Shown in pieces: positions 31,953-38,139 of a stretch of DNA of 43,131 bases (its first letter is position 1; each line of letters starts with the position of its first letter). Where the stretch lies: NCBI GenBank assembly GCA_964652155.1, contig CAZZBK010000032.1, forward strand, positions 1-43,131. The letters run 5' to 3'. A model generated the notes under the pieces. It worked only from the letters and a program-made list of their open reading frames with translations. It did no database searches and was not told the DNA's origin. This DNA is from CAZZBK01 sp964652155. GTDB lineage: Bacteria > Planctomycetota > Planctomycetia > Pirellulales > PNKZ01. The position numbers and the translations under genes were made by a program.

Positions 31953-32098
31953 GGAACCTCCGGCCAGTGCTTCGCCAGGACCCGGCGCGGGTACTCCTCG
32001 ATTTCACAGAAGGCTACGGTTTCAAATCCGCCAGTGCGCTCCAGACCCAAGCTGAAGCCGCCGATTCCCGAAAACAGATCGAGCACCCTGAGCTTCAT
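31400..32098 (-). CDS. Methyltransferase motif I fragment continuing in an overlapping frame (232 aa)
   Basis: Starts MKLRVLDLFSGIGGFSLGLE, the SAM-binding motif I of m5C methyltransferases, and continues through motifs II-III (FCEIEEYPRRVLAKHWPE, VPCFRDVRAI). From about residue 60 the methyltransferase homology switches to the other frame, yet this frame stays open for 170 more codons. That stretch reads AWPRSGMTRNGIAFRL, SGLLPTLTKRDART, and LNPRWCEWFMGYPQTWTQL, then ends in SETASSLKSPK. These phrases resemble C-termini of phage methylase-associated proteins. A strong GGAGGGAAGGG precedes the ATG. ATGA overlap with the upstream gene. Confidence 0.7.
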   Translation of the reverse strand: MKLRVLDLFSGIGGFSLGLERTGGFETVAFCEIEEYPRRVLAKHWPEVPCFRDVRAIARQKWNGSRAQTALRRAFRARIFHSLAKVPAYPGLVPVSGGRFAESFAWYDHGSRCWRTWQRCLIEEWAPYSGAWPRSGMTRNGIAFRLDTSARPTSETASGLLPTLTKRDARTLKGARDRPGRSGGKSLLQTMLDDGHESGRLNPRWCEWFMGYPQTWTQLARSETASSLKSPK

Positions 32099-32700
32099 CC
32101 CTTCCCTCCAGTAGTAGGGTCGGGAGAAATGGGGGTGACAGCTTCGCAATTGGAAGATTGCTCGCTTGCTGCCGCCGGCTGGAGACGAGAGCACAACGGA
32201 TTGAATATATCTGCCTTCCATACATCGAAGGAGCCGTCACCGCTGGTGACGATCCAGTCGCCAACTTCGCCGCGCTTATCTCCGTCGATTGTATTCACGA
32301 TGACGTGGCCACGCACGTCCTTAAGCGGCCCAGTGTCGAGGTGCAGCGTGATCTCGCAGCGGTTCACGCCCTCCCATATCTCATCTGGCCAGCCATCATC
32401 ACCAATGCGGTGACCGATGATCCTGAGTTCTCCCTCTCGGCTCTTGCCGGCGGCAGCAGCCGAGNNNNNNNNNNNNNNNNNNNNNNNNNNNNNNNNNNNN
32501 NNNNNNNNNNNNNNNNNNNNNNNNNNNNNNNNNNNNNNNNNNNNNNNNNNNNNNNNNNNNNNNNAGGCGGCTTCGCGCTGTATGCGGGGCACATAAGGCT
32601 CGTATGGCGGCTTCCATCCCTCCATCGGTCTGGTGCCAGTTGTTGTGTTGTTGCCGTCCGATATAGGCACAAGCAGCCTCTCGACGATCTTGTATGTCAT
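32095..32700 (-). CDS. Hypothetical protein interrupted by assembly gap
   Basis: The N-terminal 45 residues (MTYKIVERLLVPISDG, then RPMEGWKPPYEPYVPRIQRE) precede the 100-N gap. After it comes RIIGHRIGDDGWPDEIWEGV and the tail GEVGDWIVTSGDGSFDVWKA-DIF. This GDWI...DIF pattern is widespread in small phage early proteins of unknown function. The stop overlaps the methyltransferase start, which confirms the frame downstream of the gap. Whether both halves belong to one gene depends on the missing sequence. Confidence 0.6.
   Translation of the reverse strand: MTYKIVERLLVPISDGNNTTTGTRPMEGWKPPYEPYVPRIQREAAXXXXXXXXXXXXXXXXXXXXXXXXXXXXXXXXXXSAAAAGKSREGELRIIGHRIGDDGWPDEIWEGVNRCEITLHLDTGPLKDVRGHVIVNTIDGDKRGEVGDWIVTSGDGSFDVWKADIFNPLCSRLQPAAASEQSSNCEAVTPISPDPTTGGKG
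32465..32564. other. Assembly gap (100 N)
   Basis: Placeholder-length run of N inside gene 32095-32700. Flanks are Ala-codon-rich (GCAGCAGCCGAG on one side). Unlike the first gap, I see no identical flanking repeats. Confidence 0.98.
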
Positions 32701-32760
32701 GTCTCTCGTCCCCCTATGATCTAACGGAGCGGCGGATACGCTCGCCGCCCCGAGGCGCCT

Positions 32761-32952
32761 TTACTCGCCCCCGCCAGCAGATTCGGCCGGCGTGAGATGG
32801 CTGTCGCACTCGGTCCAACGCTTGGACTTCTTGCATCGTCCTGAACCGTAGTCGGCGTTGTGCAGAGCAAGCTCCATCGTCTTGGACGTCATGTCGGCCG
32901 GGCCGCACGCGGTTACGCCACCGAGAACCAATAAAACCGTGAGAACCTTCAT
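32761..32952 (-). CDS. Small lipoprotein (63 aa)
   Basis: MKVLTVLLVLGGVTACGPAD is a signal peptide ending in the lipobox GVTAC (Cys16). The mature part is about 48 residues with three more Cys. The start at 32952 is set by AGGGAT and the signal peptide. It sits in an early operon and not in the lysis cassette, so a role at the cell surface early in infection, such as blocking superinfection, is a reasonable guess. No homology is claimed. Confidence 0.7.
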   Translation of the reverse strand: MKVLTVLLVLGGVTACGPADMTSKTMELALHNADYGSGRCKKSKRWTECDSHLTPAESAGGGE

Positions 32953-32956
32953 TTGA

Positions 32957-33190
32957 TTATCCCTGATGCAGTGGATGGTGACGCAGAACAATTCCGGTTG
33001 CGCGGCGCCGTGGCTTTGTCGCTCGCACTGAATTTGTGATGGTGTCGATTAAGGCTGCGATGTTGCGCCGGCAGGATCTCGTGCGGCCCCTCGTGAAGTC
33101 GCTTGCCGTCTGCTTCTCGAGCAGCTTCAGAAGGTCGTCGGCGGCGGCGAGGACGATCGCCATCTTGCGGAGATCCTGCTTGGTCATCAT
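32957..33190 (-). CDS. Small basic hypothetical protein (77 aa)
   Basis: Starts MMTKQDLRKMAIVLAAADDL at 33190, with ATGA overlapping the preceding stop. Helical N-terminal half (LLKLLEKQTASDF) and very Arg-rich tail (ATKPRRRATGIVLRHH). Unrecognised. Confidence 0.6.
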   Translation of the reverse strand: MMTKQDLRKMAIVLAAADDLLKLLEKQTASDFTRGRTRSCRRNIAALIDTITNSVRATKPRRRATGIVLRHHPLHQG

Positions 33191-33381
33191 GGGCGCCATC
33201 CGAGTTTGCTTGCCCGATCGATGTCGTTCTTGAGGTCCATAGCCACCCTCTGCCATCTATTGATATCGCTGATGTGGGTGGACTTTGCTGCGATGCCCTC
33301 GGCAGTTCGGAGGTCACGAAACAGTTTGCTGAGGAACATCTGTTGACGAGTTGGAAGGCGGTGAAATTCGTCGAATGTCAT
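33187..33381 (-). CDS. Small hypothetical protein (64 aa)
   Basis: Start MTFDEFHRLPTRQQMFLSKL at 33381; GGAGAG is upstream and ATGA overlaps the HNH stop. Helical, charged. No known motif. Confidence 0.6.
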   Translation of the reverse strand: MTFDEFHRLPTRQQMFLSKLFRDLRTAEGIAAKSTHISDINRWQRVAMDLKNDIDRASKLGWRP

Positions 33382-33704
33382 TCGTCTCTCCATCGAATTT
33401 CGCCGTTCATGCGGCGCCAGCCACGGAAGCCTTTGCCCTTCGGCATGGCGTTGATGTGCTTGTCCCGCGTCGCCTTTGTCTTCGCGATGGCGGGAACATC
33501 CGTCTTCGCTGTCTTGAGGCCGTGGCACGTCTTGCAGAGCACCTGACAGTTAGCGAGATCGTTGGCCCCGCCGACCGCATCAGGAATTCGGTGATCGTAG
33601 TGAGGGCCATTGCCTGCAATGATTTTGACCGTACACGCTTCGCACCTGCCGCCAGCGCGCTCGAAGGCTTCCACTTTCGTCTTGCGCGTGAATTCGGCTC
33701 TCAT
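33378..33704 (-). CDS. HNH endonuclease (108 aa)
   Basis: Single-domain HNH nuclease: zinc knuckle RAGGRCEACTVKI (about residues 17-29), catalytic HYDHRIPDAVGGANDLANCQ (about 34-53), and LCKTCHGLKTAKT closing the core. The start at 33704 (MRAEFTRKTKVEAFE) overlaps the preceding stop. It sits in the recombination part of the leftward operon; together with 29463 it is the second HNH in this operon. Confidence 0.85.
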   Translation of the reverse strand: MRAEFTRKTKVEAFERAGGRCEACTVKIIAGNGPHYDHRIPDAVGGANDLANCQVLCKTCHGLKTAKTDVPAIAKTKATRDKHINAMPKGKGFRGWRRMNGEIRWRDE

Positions 33705-34042
33705 CGCGATAGCCTCGCCTCGTGCCGCATGTTCGCGTTGGCGCTCTGCCACTCCTGAAACTTCATGCGGATGTATTCGAGCTGCAGCTTCTTTTTGTCG
33801 GCGTGGTGCCGAGCATCGACGATGGCCTTGATGTGGTCGGACCATTCGACGGTCGACTTCACCTGCCGCTCGGCGTGCGTAACCGGGATGTCACCAAGCG
33901 CCGCCATCATTTGTGAGAGCACCGCTGACTTCGTTTGCTCAAGGATATTGGCCGCTGCGTCGAGGTCGGCCCACTCCTTTGCAACGATGCGGAACTCCTC
34001 TGATAGAGGCCGTTCCTTTGCCGGCATGTCGGTGATGGTCAT
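33701..34042 (-). CDS. Hypothetical helical protein (113 aa)
   Basis: Starts MTITDMPAKERPLSEEF, with ACAGGAGACG upstream of the ATG. Helical throughout (ANILEQTKSAVLSQMMAALG, KKLQLEYIRMKFQEWQSAN), suggesting a small coiled-coil partner. Downstream of the exonuclease with a 112-bp gap (34043-34154) in which I see no gene. Confidence 0.65.
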   Translation of the reverse strand: MTITDMPAKERPLSEEFRIVAKEWADLDAAANILEQTKSAVLSQMMAALGDIPVTHAERQVKSTVEWSDHIKAIVDARHHADKKKLQLEYIRMKFQEWQSANANMRHEARLSR

Positions 34043-34154
34043 GCTGCGTCTCCTGTATTCTCGACACCCCGGCCAGCCGCGTGCACAGCCGACCGGGGCG
34101 CCTGTTGGCGCAACCCTGGGATCTGGGAAGATGAGGGAGGCGCCAAACCTTGTT

Positions 34155-34778
34155 TCATTCCGCGGCCTCGGACAGCTGGCTTAGGGCAGCAATCTTTTCG
34201 TCGACTTCGGAAAGGAACTTGATGACCTCGATTTCCAACTGTTCGATGTGCTCATCGTCGCGGTGAACGCGCTGGATGAACAACCGCAGATGCTCTGGCA
34301 TCCGGGGATCGTATGAAACGAAGTCGCACCACTTGCGGTTAGTGCAGGCGAGCTGCCACTGGATCTGCGTCTGGTAAGGGCCAGGGACGGCCTTGCCGAG
34401 CAGTGTCTTGATATGGGTGGCGCCAATCGGACATTTGATTTCGACGAGCCCAACATCGCCGATCAGTCCATCGGGAGACGCGCCGGACATGCTGATAGCC
34501 GGGTGGATCACGAAGCCGACTTCGGAAACGTCAACGTCAGCGCAAAAGCAGTATGCGTCGCGTGCTTCCGGCTCAGTCGCCGTGCCCCACTTCATCGCCT
34601 CGCTGCTGAAGCTTTCTCCGGCTACTCCGGTAAGCCGCTCAACAACAAGCTGAGCGCAATAGTTTTCGCGGCTGGTGCTGTAGCCTGATTTTGTCTTGGC
34701 TACGATGTCAGCGATGCGCGATGCCGTCGCCTTGCCGCAGCGGATAGCCTTCCACTCGTCAGTTCCCTGGATGATCAT
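34155..34778 (-). CDS. YqaJ/lambda-exonuclease-type nuclease (207 aa)
   Basis: 5'-3' double-strand exonuclease of the YqaJ family, partner of the annealing protein next door. It starts MIIQGTDEWKAIRCGKATAS; the GTDEWKAIR N-terminal motif and MKWGTATEPEARDAY are typical. The catalytic PD-(D/E)XK core is SPDGLIGDVGLVEIKCP (about residues 100-116), followed by YQTQIQWQLACTNRKWCDF. All key acids and Lys are present. ATGA overlap with the ERF stop. Confidence 0.9.
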   Translation of the reverse strand: MIIQGTDEWKAIRCGKATASRIADIVAKTKSGYSTSRENYCAQLVVERLTGVAGESFSSEAMKWGTATEPEARDAYCFCADVDVSEVGFVIHPAISMSGASPDGLIGDVGLVEIKCPIGATHIKTLLGKAVPGPYQTQIQWQLACTNRKWCDFVSYDPRMPEHLRLFIQRVHRDDEHIEQLEIEVIKFLSEVDEKIAALSQLSEAAE

Positions 34779-35518
34779 TTCTTTGCCTCCAGCATCTTGA
34801 TTGCTTCGGCAAACCGCTTCGCCGGAAGGTCGGTCAACTTCTCAATCTTGAAGTACTTGCAAAAGCGCGGAATGTTGGCTTCAACCGCCTCGATCTTGTC
34901 GCGCAAGGCCTGCTCTTGTTCTTCGCTGATCGTCGCACCTGCGCCAGCGGCCTTGCCATCGTCATCCTCGCCGCGCGTCGTGATGTTCAGGATGGCCGTT
35001 CCAGAATAGCGCTTGCCGTAGCTGAAAGACGAACCCCAGCCCTGCACGTTGTTCTTCGATCCGGTGCTATCGATCGGCGCCGAGAAGCTGGTTTCCTCGC
35101 GGTGCCCGTCGCGATGTGACAGGATCGCCGTCGTGATCAACCGCGCCTCAGTTTGAGTGATGCGGAACGAGAGCCCGAACCCGTGCTTCGCAAGGATCGG
35201 CTTGATCATCTTGTTCGTGTCTTCCCATAGCGCGTATGGGGTCGACTGGATGATCTCGTCGCCGTCCTTCTTCTTGATTATGATCTTGCCGCGCTTGTCG
35301 ATCTCAGGAAGATCAGGCTGCATTTCGGCGAACGCGGCGTCATAGGCTCGGCGAGCGCGGTCGGCCTGAACCTTCTGATAGAACGCAAACGTCTGCTCTA
35401 CCCTCTCGATCGAGATGCTGGCATCTGTTGCCATGCGCTCGATCATCGACATGATGGCAGCGGTTTCACTCACGACTGCCGGCGGCGCACTCTCTACTTG
35501 CTTCGCTACGGCGTTCAT
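34775..35518 (-). CDS. erf: ERF-family single-strand annealing protein (247 aa)
   Basis: ERF superfamily recombinase, which anneals single strands made by the adjacent exonuclease. Start MNAVAKQVESAPPAVVSETA at 35518; ATGA overlaps the upstream stop. It contains FQKVQ-like FAFYQKVQADRARRAYDAAF, the ERF YALWEDTNKMIKPILAKHGF near residue 100, and GSSFSYGKRYSGTAILNI near 170. The C-terminal third is a helical acidic tail. Confidence 0.9.
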   Translation of the reverse strand: MNAVAKQVESAPPAVVSETAAIMSMIERMATDASISIERVEQTFAFYQKVQADRARRAYDAAFAEMQPDLPEIDKRGKIIIKKKDGDEIIQSTPYALWEDTNKMIKPILAKHGFGLSFRITQTEARLITTAILSHRDGHREETSFSAPIDSTGSKNNVQGWGSSFSYGKRYSGTAILNITTRGEDDDGKAAGAGATISEEQEQALRDKIEAVEANIPRFCKYFKIEKLTDLPAKRFAEAIKMLEAKK

Positions 35519-35715
35519 CCTGCGGCCTCCAAAAGCTGTTCCATCTTCGCCATTGCAGCGTCGATCTCTGCTGCGTCCCTGCGGGATTTTTCGTGCAGGT
35601 ATTTCTGATAGAGGCCGTAGTGGATTGACCAATGGTAGGAGGGGTGTCCGGCGAGACCGCGCAGGCGCATCTGGCGGCACCGCTCTTTCAGAGCATTGAA
35701 CTCTTCGTCAGACAT
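35515..35715 (-). CDS. Small hypothetical protein (66 aa)
   Basis: Start MSDEEFNALKERCRQMRLRG at 35715 after AAGGAGTGA. Helical, with Tyr/His-rich middle (HPSYHWSIHYGLYQKYLHE). Coupled to erf by ATGA. Unknown function. Confidence 0.65.
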   Translation of the reverse strand: MSDEEFNALKERCRQMRLRGLAGHPSYHWSIHYGLYQKYLHEKSRRDAAEIDAAMAKMEQLLEAAG

Positions 35716-35720
35716 GGCGC

Positions 35721-35903
35721 TCACTCCTTCACGAGAACGAGGTTGGCGCCTTTGCGTGTCGCAAGCCCACGCTTCACCAGTTCGTGGATCGCCAGCGCGC
35801 CGATCGGTGCACTCATCCGCATCAGCATCTCTACCGGCATGCTGCCGCCTGCATCGCGAACGAGGCTGACCCATCTCTGAACCGTTGTTGGAAGCTCTGA
35901 CAT
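35721..35903 (-). CDS. Small winged-helix-like protein (60 aa)
   Basis: Start MSELPTTVQRWVSLVRDAGG at 35903. The pattern helix (MPVEMLMRMSAPIGALAI), helix (HELVKRGLATRK), then strand pair (GANLVLVKE) looks like a minimal winged helix. TGATG overlap with the membrane peptide gene upstream; AGGAG about 10 nt before the start. Confidence 0.6.
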   Translation of the reverse strand: MSELPTTVQRWVSLVRDAGGSMPVEMLMRMSAPIGALAIHELVKRGLATRKGANLVLVKE

Positions 35904-36028
35904 CACAGGTACTCCTGCTCGTGTTCGTCTTTCCGATTGAGGGTCAGGAAGAACCAAACCCATTTGCCGATGAGGTAGGCCAAGAACGCGATCACCAATC
36001 CGGCCACGGCGATCGCGGCGGTTGTCAT
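35903..36028 (-). CDS. 41-aa single-span membrane peptide
   Basis: MTTAAIAVAGLVIAFLAYLI, then GKWVWFFLTLNRKDEHEQEY: one membrane helix followed by a charged cytoplasmic tail. The ATGA overlap at 36025-36028 and the TGATG overlap at 35905 fix both ends. An early-expressed membrane peptide. Confidence 0.6.
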   Translation of the reverse strand: MTTAAIAVAGLVIAFLAYLIGKWVWFFLTLNRKDEHEQEYL

Positions 36029-36195
36029 GCCGCCCTCCGCACGGGCTTGCGCCGGTAGGCGCTCTCCCAGCCGAGCTGCCAGAAGTGATGCTCGAGCGTG
36101 TCGGGCTCGTAGGGGTTGAAGCCTTCCGGCAGGCCGAGGCGCGCGGCCTTGAGGCCTTCGGTGATGCAATCGACGTTCGCGCTGGTGATGGTCAT
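36025..36195 (-). CDS. Rmf-like small protein (56 aa)
   Basis: Start MTITSANVDCITEGLKAARL at 36195. The pattern KAARLGLPEGFNPYEPDTLE and HHFWQLGWESAYRRK resembles ribosome-modulation-factor-like phage proteins (G-x-x-A...NPY...W-x-x-GW). Role inferred weakly from this pattern. Confidence 0.55.
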   Translation of the reverse strand: MTITSANVDCITEGLKAARLGLPEGFNPYEPDTLEHHFWQLGWESAYRRKPVRRAA

Positions 36196-36202
36196 GGCGC
36201 CC

Positions 36203-36451
36203 TCAGTTCGGCAGCGCGCAGCTCGGCCCATGGCGGCGGGCGAGCACGTCGAGCAGGATCAAGATGAGGTATTCGTCGGGGCACTTCCCGAGCAGATCGA
36301 AGCCGATCGGGTCGTCCCGGTGGCGGAGGTAGAGCTGTCGGCCGATCGTGGCCTTGTCCTTGATGGTCAGCTCGTCGCCGCCCATGGCGTCCAGTCGGTT
36401 GAGGACTTCCGTAATCCCCTTCGCGACCTCGAAGGTCGTGTGCGTGTCCAT
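36203..36451 (-). CDS. First gene of leftward early operon, hypothetical (82 aa)
   Basis: Start MDTHTTFEVAKGITEVLNRL at 36451. Helical, ending in LLDVLARRHGPSCALPN. The first gene after PL, with a 100-nt leader containing a 12-bp GC hairpin. Its function is unknown. Confidence 0.65.
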   Translation of the reverse strand: MDTHTTFEVAKGITEVLNRLDAMGGDELTIKDKATIGRQLYLRHRDDPIGFDLLGKCPDEYLILILLDVLARRHGPSCALPN

Positions 36452-36478
36452 TTTCCCAGATCCCCTGATGTGTCTATG

Positions 36479-36519
36479 GAGGCGGGCGGCGAATTTCCCT
36501 CTCCAGTGCCGCCCGCCTC
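36479..36519. promoter_or_regulatory. 12-bp leader hairpin in the PL transcript
   Basis: GAGGCGGGCGGC (36479-36490) is perfectly complementary to GCCGCCCGCCTC (36508-36519) with a 17-nt loop. It lies in the leader between PL and the first leftward gene. No T-run follows on the minus strand, so it is not a simple terminator. A nut-like or translation-control structure is possible. Confidence 0.6.
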
Positions 36520-36550
36520 TTCCCCCGCCGCCGAAGCAGTGGATGGCCTG

Positions 36551-36635
36551 ATATAAGCCACAGGCTTACGTCGATTGCAAGCGAAATTGTAAGCTTCAGG
36601 CTTATATTTTTATCGCGGCGTGAACCTGTGGCTTA
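36551..36635 (-). promoter_or_regulatory. PL promoter and operators
   Basis: On the minus strand TTGCAA (36575-36580) is followed by 17 nt and CTTATA (36552-36557). The palindrome TAAGCCACAGGCTTA (36554-36568) covers spacer and -10. Related 15-mers are TAAGCTTCAGGCTTA (36590-36604) and TGAACCTGTGGCTTA (36621-36635). The same operator lies at the same place in PR (37519-37533). These are the likely CI/Cro sites. The rest of 36452-36646 holds only the leader hairpin. Confidence 0.75.
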
Positions 36636-36646
36636 TGGGACGTCGC

Positions 36647-36790
36647 CTAGGACGGTCTGACGGCCAGGAATAGGACGAGGGCTGCGGCCAGCATTCCGAC
36701 TGCGATGGTCGGGGCAAAAAGGAGAGTGATAATTCCGCCGCAGAACAGCAGTTGAAGGGCGGCCACCGCAACGATTTTATGGCCTGGCAT
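36647..36790 (-). CDS. 47-aa two-span membrane protein downstream of repressor
   Basis: MPGHKIVAVAALQLLFCGGI, then ITLLFAPTIAVGMLAAALVL and FLAVRPS, gives two closely spaced hydrophobic helices. The ATG at 36790 lies 5 bp after the repressor stop with GGAT upstream, so it would be co-transcribed with the repressor in the lysogen. That expression pattern suits a superinfection-exclusion or lysogenic-conversion protein. The role is inference. Confidence 0.65.
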   Translation of the reverse strand: MPGHKIVAVAALQLLFCGGIITLLFAPTIAVGMLAAALVLFLAVRPS

Positions 36791-36794
36791 GTCG

Positions 36795-37439
36795 CTATCC
36801 GTGCTGCCTTGTGATCTCCGTCACGGCACCGACAATATCGTCTTCAGACACCTCGATCGTCGGCCAATCCTCGTTTATCGCGACCAGCTCGACATGATCC
36901 TTGCGCGGTCGATAGCGTCTGATCAGCGGTTCGCCGTCGTGCACAGCGAAACAGAGCTTGCCGGGTCGAGGGTGGCGGTCGCGGTCAATTACGAGGCCAT
37001 CGCCTGCCTCTACCACGGGACTGTTCGCATCATCCTGAGCAAAGACCTGGAACGAGTTGCCTGAGCATGGGAAATTAGTCCTAACCATTCCCGAGCTTGC
37101 TTGTTTGCCGCCTGCTAAGTATTCGGTAACCTTACTAAATTCCACCATTGGAATGACGCGCCCCACCTGTGACAGATCGCCGTCTTGACCGCCAGCTTCG
37201 GCACTTTCAACGCCATAGAGTAACCATTTCACGGATTTGCCGGTCAATAGCGCGATGGCATCTAGCGTCCTGGCGTTCGGCGCGGATCGGCCTTGCTCCC
37301 ACTTCACCACGGATTGCGCCGTGATCGGCGGGACGGCGTGCGCTCCAAGCTTGGCTTGAGAGATTCTCTTCGCTTCTCGAGCAGCCTTGATGCGCTTGCC
37401 CAACTCAATGCGCGCGCGTGCGCCCTGATCTTCTGTCAT
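36795..37439 (-). CDS. cI: CI-like repressor with defective S24 peptidase domain (214 aa)
   Basis: N-terminal helix-turn-helix (residues about 11-70: LGKRIKAAREAKRISQAKLG, TAQSVVKWEQGRSAPNARTL) followed by a LexA/S24-like domain. The canonical D-S-M-x-P with Ser nucleophile reads DDANSP here, so position 138 is Ala. The Lys of the dyad (normally E-x-x-x-K-R) is Arg174 in GEPLIRRY. An Ala-Gly pair remains in the linker (A109-G110). Self-cleavage is therefore unlikely. Start at 37439 preferred over 37475 for TGGGG spacing. It binds the palindromes at PL and PR, presumably. Confidence 0.85.
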   Translation of the reverse strand: MTEDQGARARIELGKRIKAAREAKRISQAKLGAHAVPPITAQSVVKWEQGRSAPNARTLDAIALLTGKSVKWLLYGVESAEAGGQDGDLSQVGRVIPMVEFSKVTEYLAGGKQASSGMVRTNFPCSGNSFQVFAQDDANSPVVEAGDGLVIDRDRHPRPGKLCFAVHDGEPLIRRYRPRKDHVELVAINEDWPTIEVSEDDIVGAVTEITRQHG

Positions 37440-37478
37440 GCGGTTGCCCCAGATAGTGCAGAGCAACAATCGCACAGC

Positions 37479-37500
37479 AGGTTACTGTCTGCCATAACCT
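37479..37500. promoter_or_regulatory. Inverted repeat in the CI-Cro intergenic region
   Basis: AGGTTA (37479-37484) and TAACCT (37495-37500) are separated by 10 bp, between the repressor start and the PR -35. It differs from the TAAGCC operators, so it may serve another regulator or the repressor's own promoter. Confidence 0.45.
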
Positions 37501-37505
37501 AGGGG

Positions 37506-37537
37506 TTGACAGCAAGTGTCAGCCTGTGGCTTATATA
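37506..37537 (+). promoter_or_regulatory. PR promoter with operator
   Basis: Perfect -35 TTGACA (37506-37511) and -10-like CTTATATA (37530-37537). Operator TCAGCCTGTGGCTTA (37519-37533) fills the spacer, one mismatch from the PL palindrome. The cro ATG at 37543 follows within a few bases, so the transcript would be nearly leaderless. Confidence 0.75.
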
Positions 37538-37542
37538 CCGTT

Positions 37543-37791
37543 ATGGCGAAGCACCGACAAGACCCCGGACTGATTGCCGCCCTCAGGGAAGGCAAGAAGC
37601 TGCACGGATCACTGAGCGCATTCGCGCGCGTGATCGGCATCAAGCCGCAAAGCCTCTGCAAGTGGGATCAGGTGCCGCCTGAGCGATGCCCAGCGGTCAA
37701 TGAGGCGACTGGCGTCCCTCTCAACGTGCTTCGGCCGGACATTTATCCGGCCTCCGATACCAAACGTCTGCGCCAGTCCGCGCACGCCTAG
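37543..37791 (+). CDS. cro: Cro-like YdaS-family regulator (82 aa)
   Basis: Start MAKHRQDPGLIAALREGKKL. It has the YdaS/Cro helix-turn-helix (SLSAFARVIGIKPQSLCKWD) and the family's C-terminal phrase CPAVNEATGVPLNVLRPDIY. It is divergent from the repressor and first in the rightward operon. Would compete with the repressor at the same operators. No Shine-Dalgarno is visible because the promoter lies directly upstream. Confidence 0.85.
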   Translation: MAKHRQDPGLIAALREGKKLHGSLSAFARVIGIKPQSLCKWDQVPPERCPAVNEATGVPLNVLRPDIYPASDTKRLRQSAHA

Positions 37792-38139
37792 TCACAGTTG
37801 CGTCCTGAAATACCTCTGCGTCGGTCTAGCGGGTGGCGCCGGCCGTCCGAGCAAACCAGGTGGCCTCGAGAAGACGAGCACAGGGGGTCATAGGACGGAA
37901 AGGCCACGAGCCGGCAGCGTCAGTAGCGTACCGCGTACACCGCGCCAGCGGTGGTCGGGCGATTCGTGTCGCAAGGCATGAGACCGCGGCGAGCGACGCT
38001 GCGTGCATCCCGCCCGACCTCCCCTGACGCGTTCTCAGCAGTTCGCGTCGGGGTCCATCCTTGGACGTTTCCTCCCAAACTTGGGCGCCCGCTATCCACA
38101 CGGCGGGCGCCCCTTTTGGAAGACAAATCGGGGGATTTG
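37792..38139 (+). other. 348-bp gene-free leader between cro and the next gene
   Basis: No convincing coding frame with a ribosome-binding site; the frames here are Arg/Pro/Ser-rich by-products of GC content. The stretch is GC-rich and ends in a strong intrinsic terminator (38083-38117). It could be a structured leader, an antitermination site or a small RNA, as in the cro-cII interval of lambdoid phages. Confidence 0.5.
38083..38117 (+). terminator. Rho-independent terminator after cro
   Basis: GGGCGCCCGC (38083-38092) pairs with GCGGGCGCCC (38103-38112), 10-nt loop, followed by C and TTTT. Comparable to tR1: it would stop PR transcription before replication genes unless antitermination occurs. 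Confidence 0.85.

Noticed and set aside
33880..33900. Partial match to the 22-bp hairpin element (accgggatgtcacc)
   Set aside because: Inside a gene, lacks the second half of the palindrome, so probably chance.
37833..38027. 64-aa frame between cro and the terminator
   Set aside because: GTG start without ribosome-binding site and Arg/Ala/Ser-rich composition typical of non-coding GC-rich DNA.
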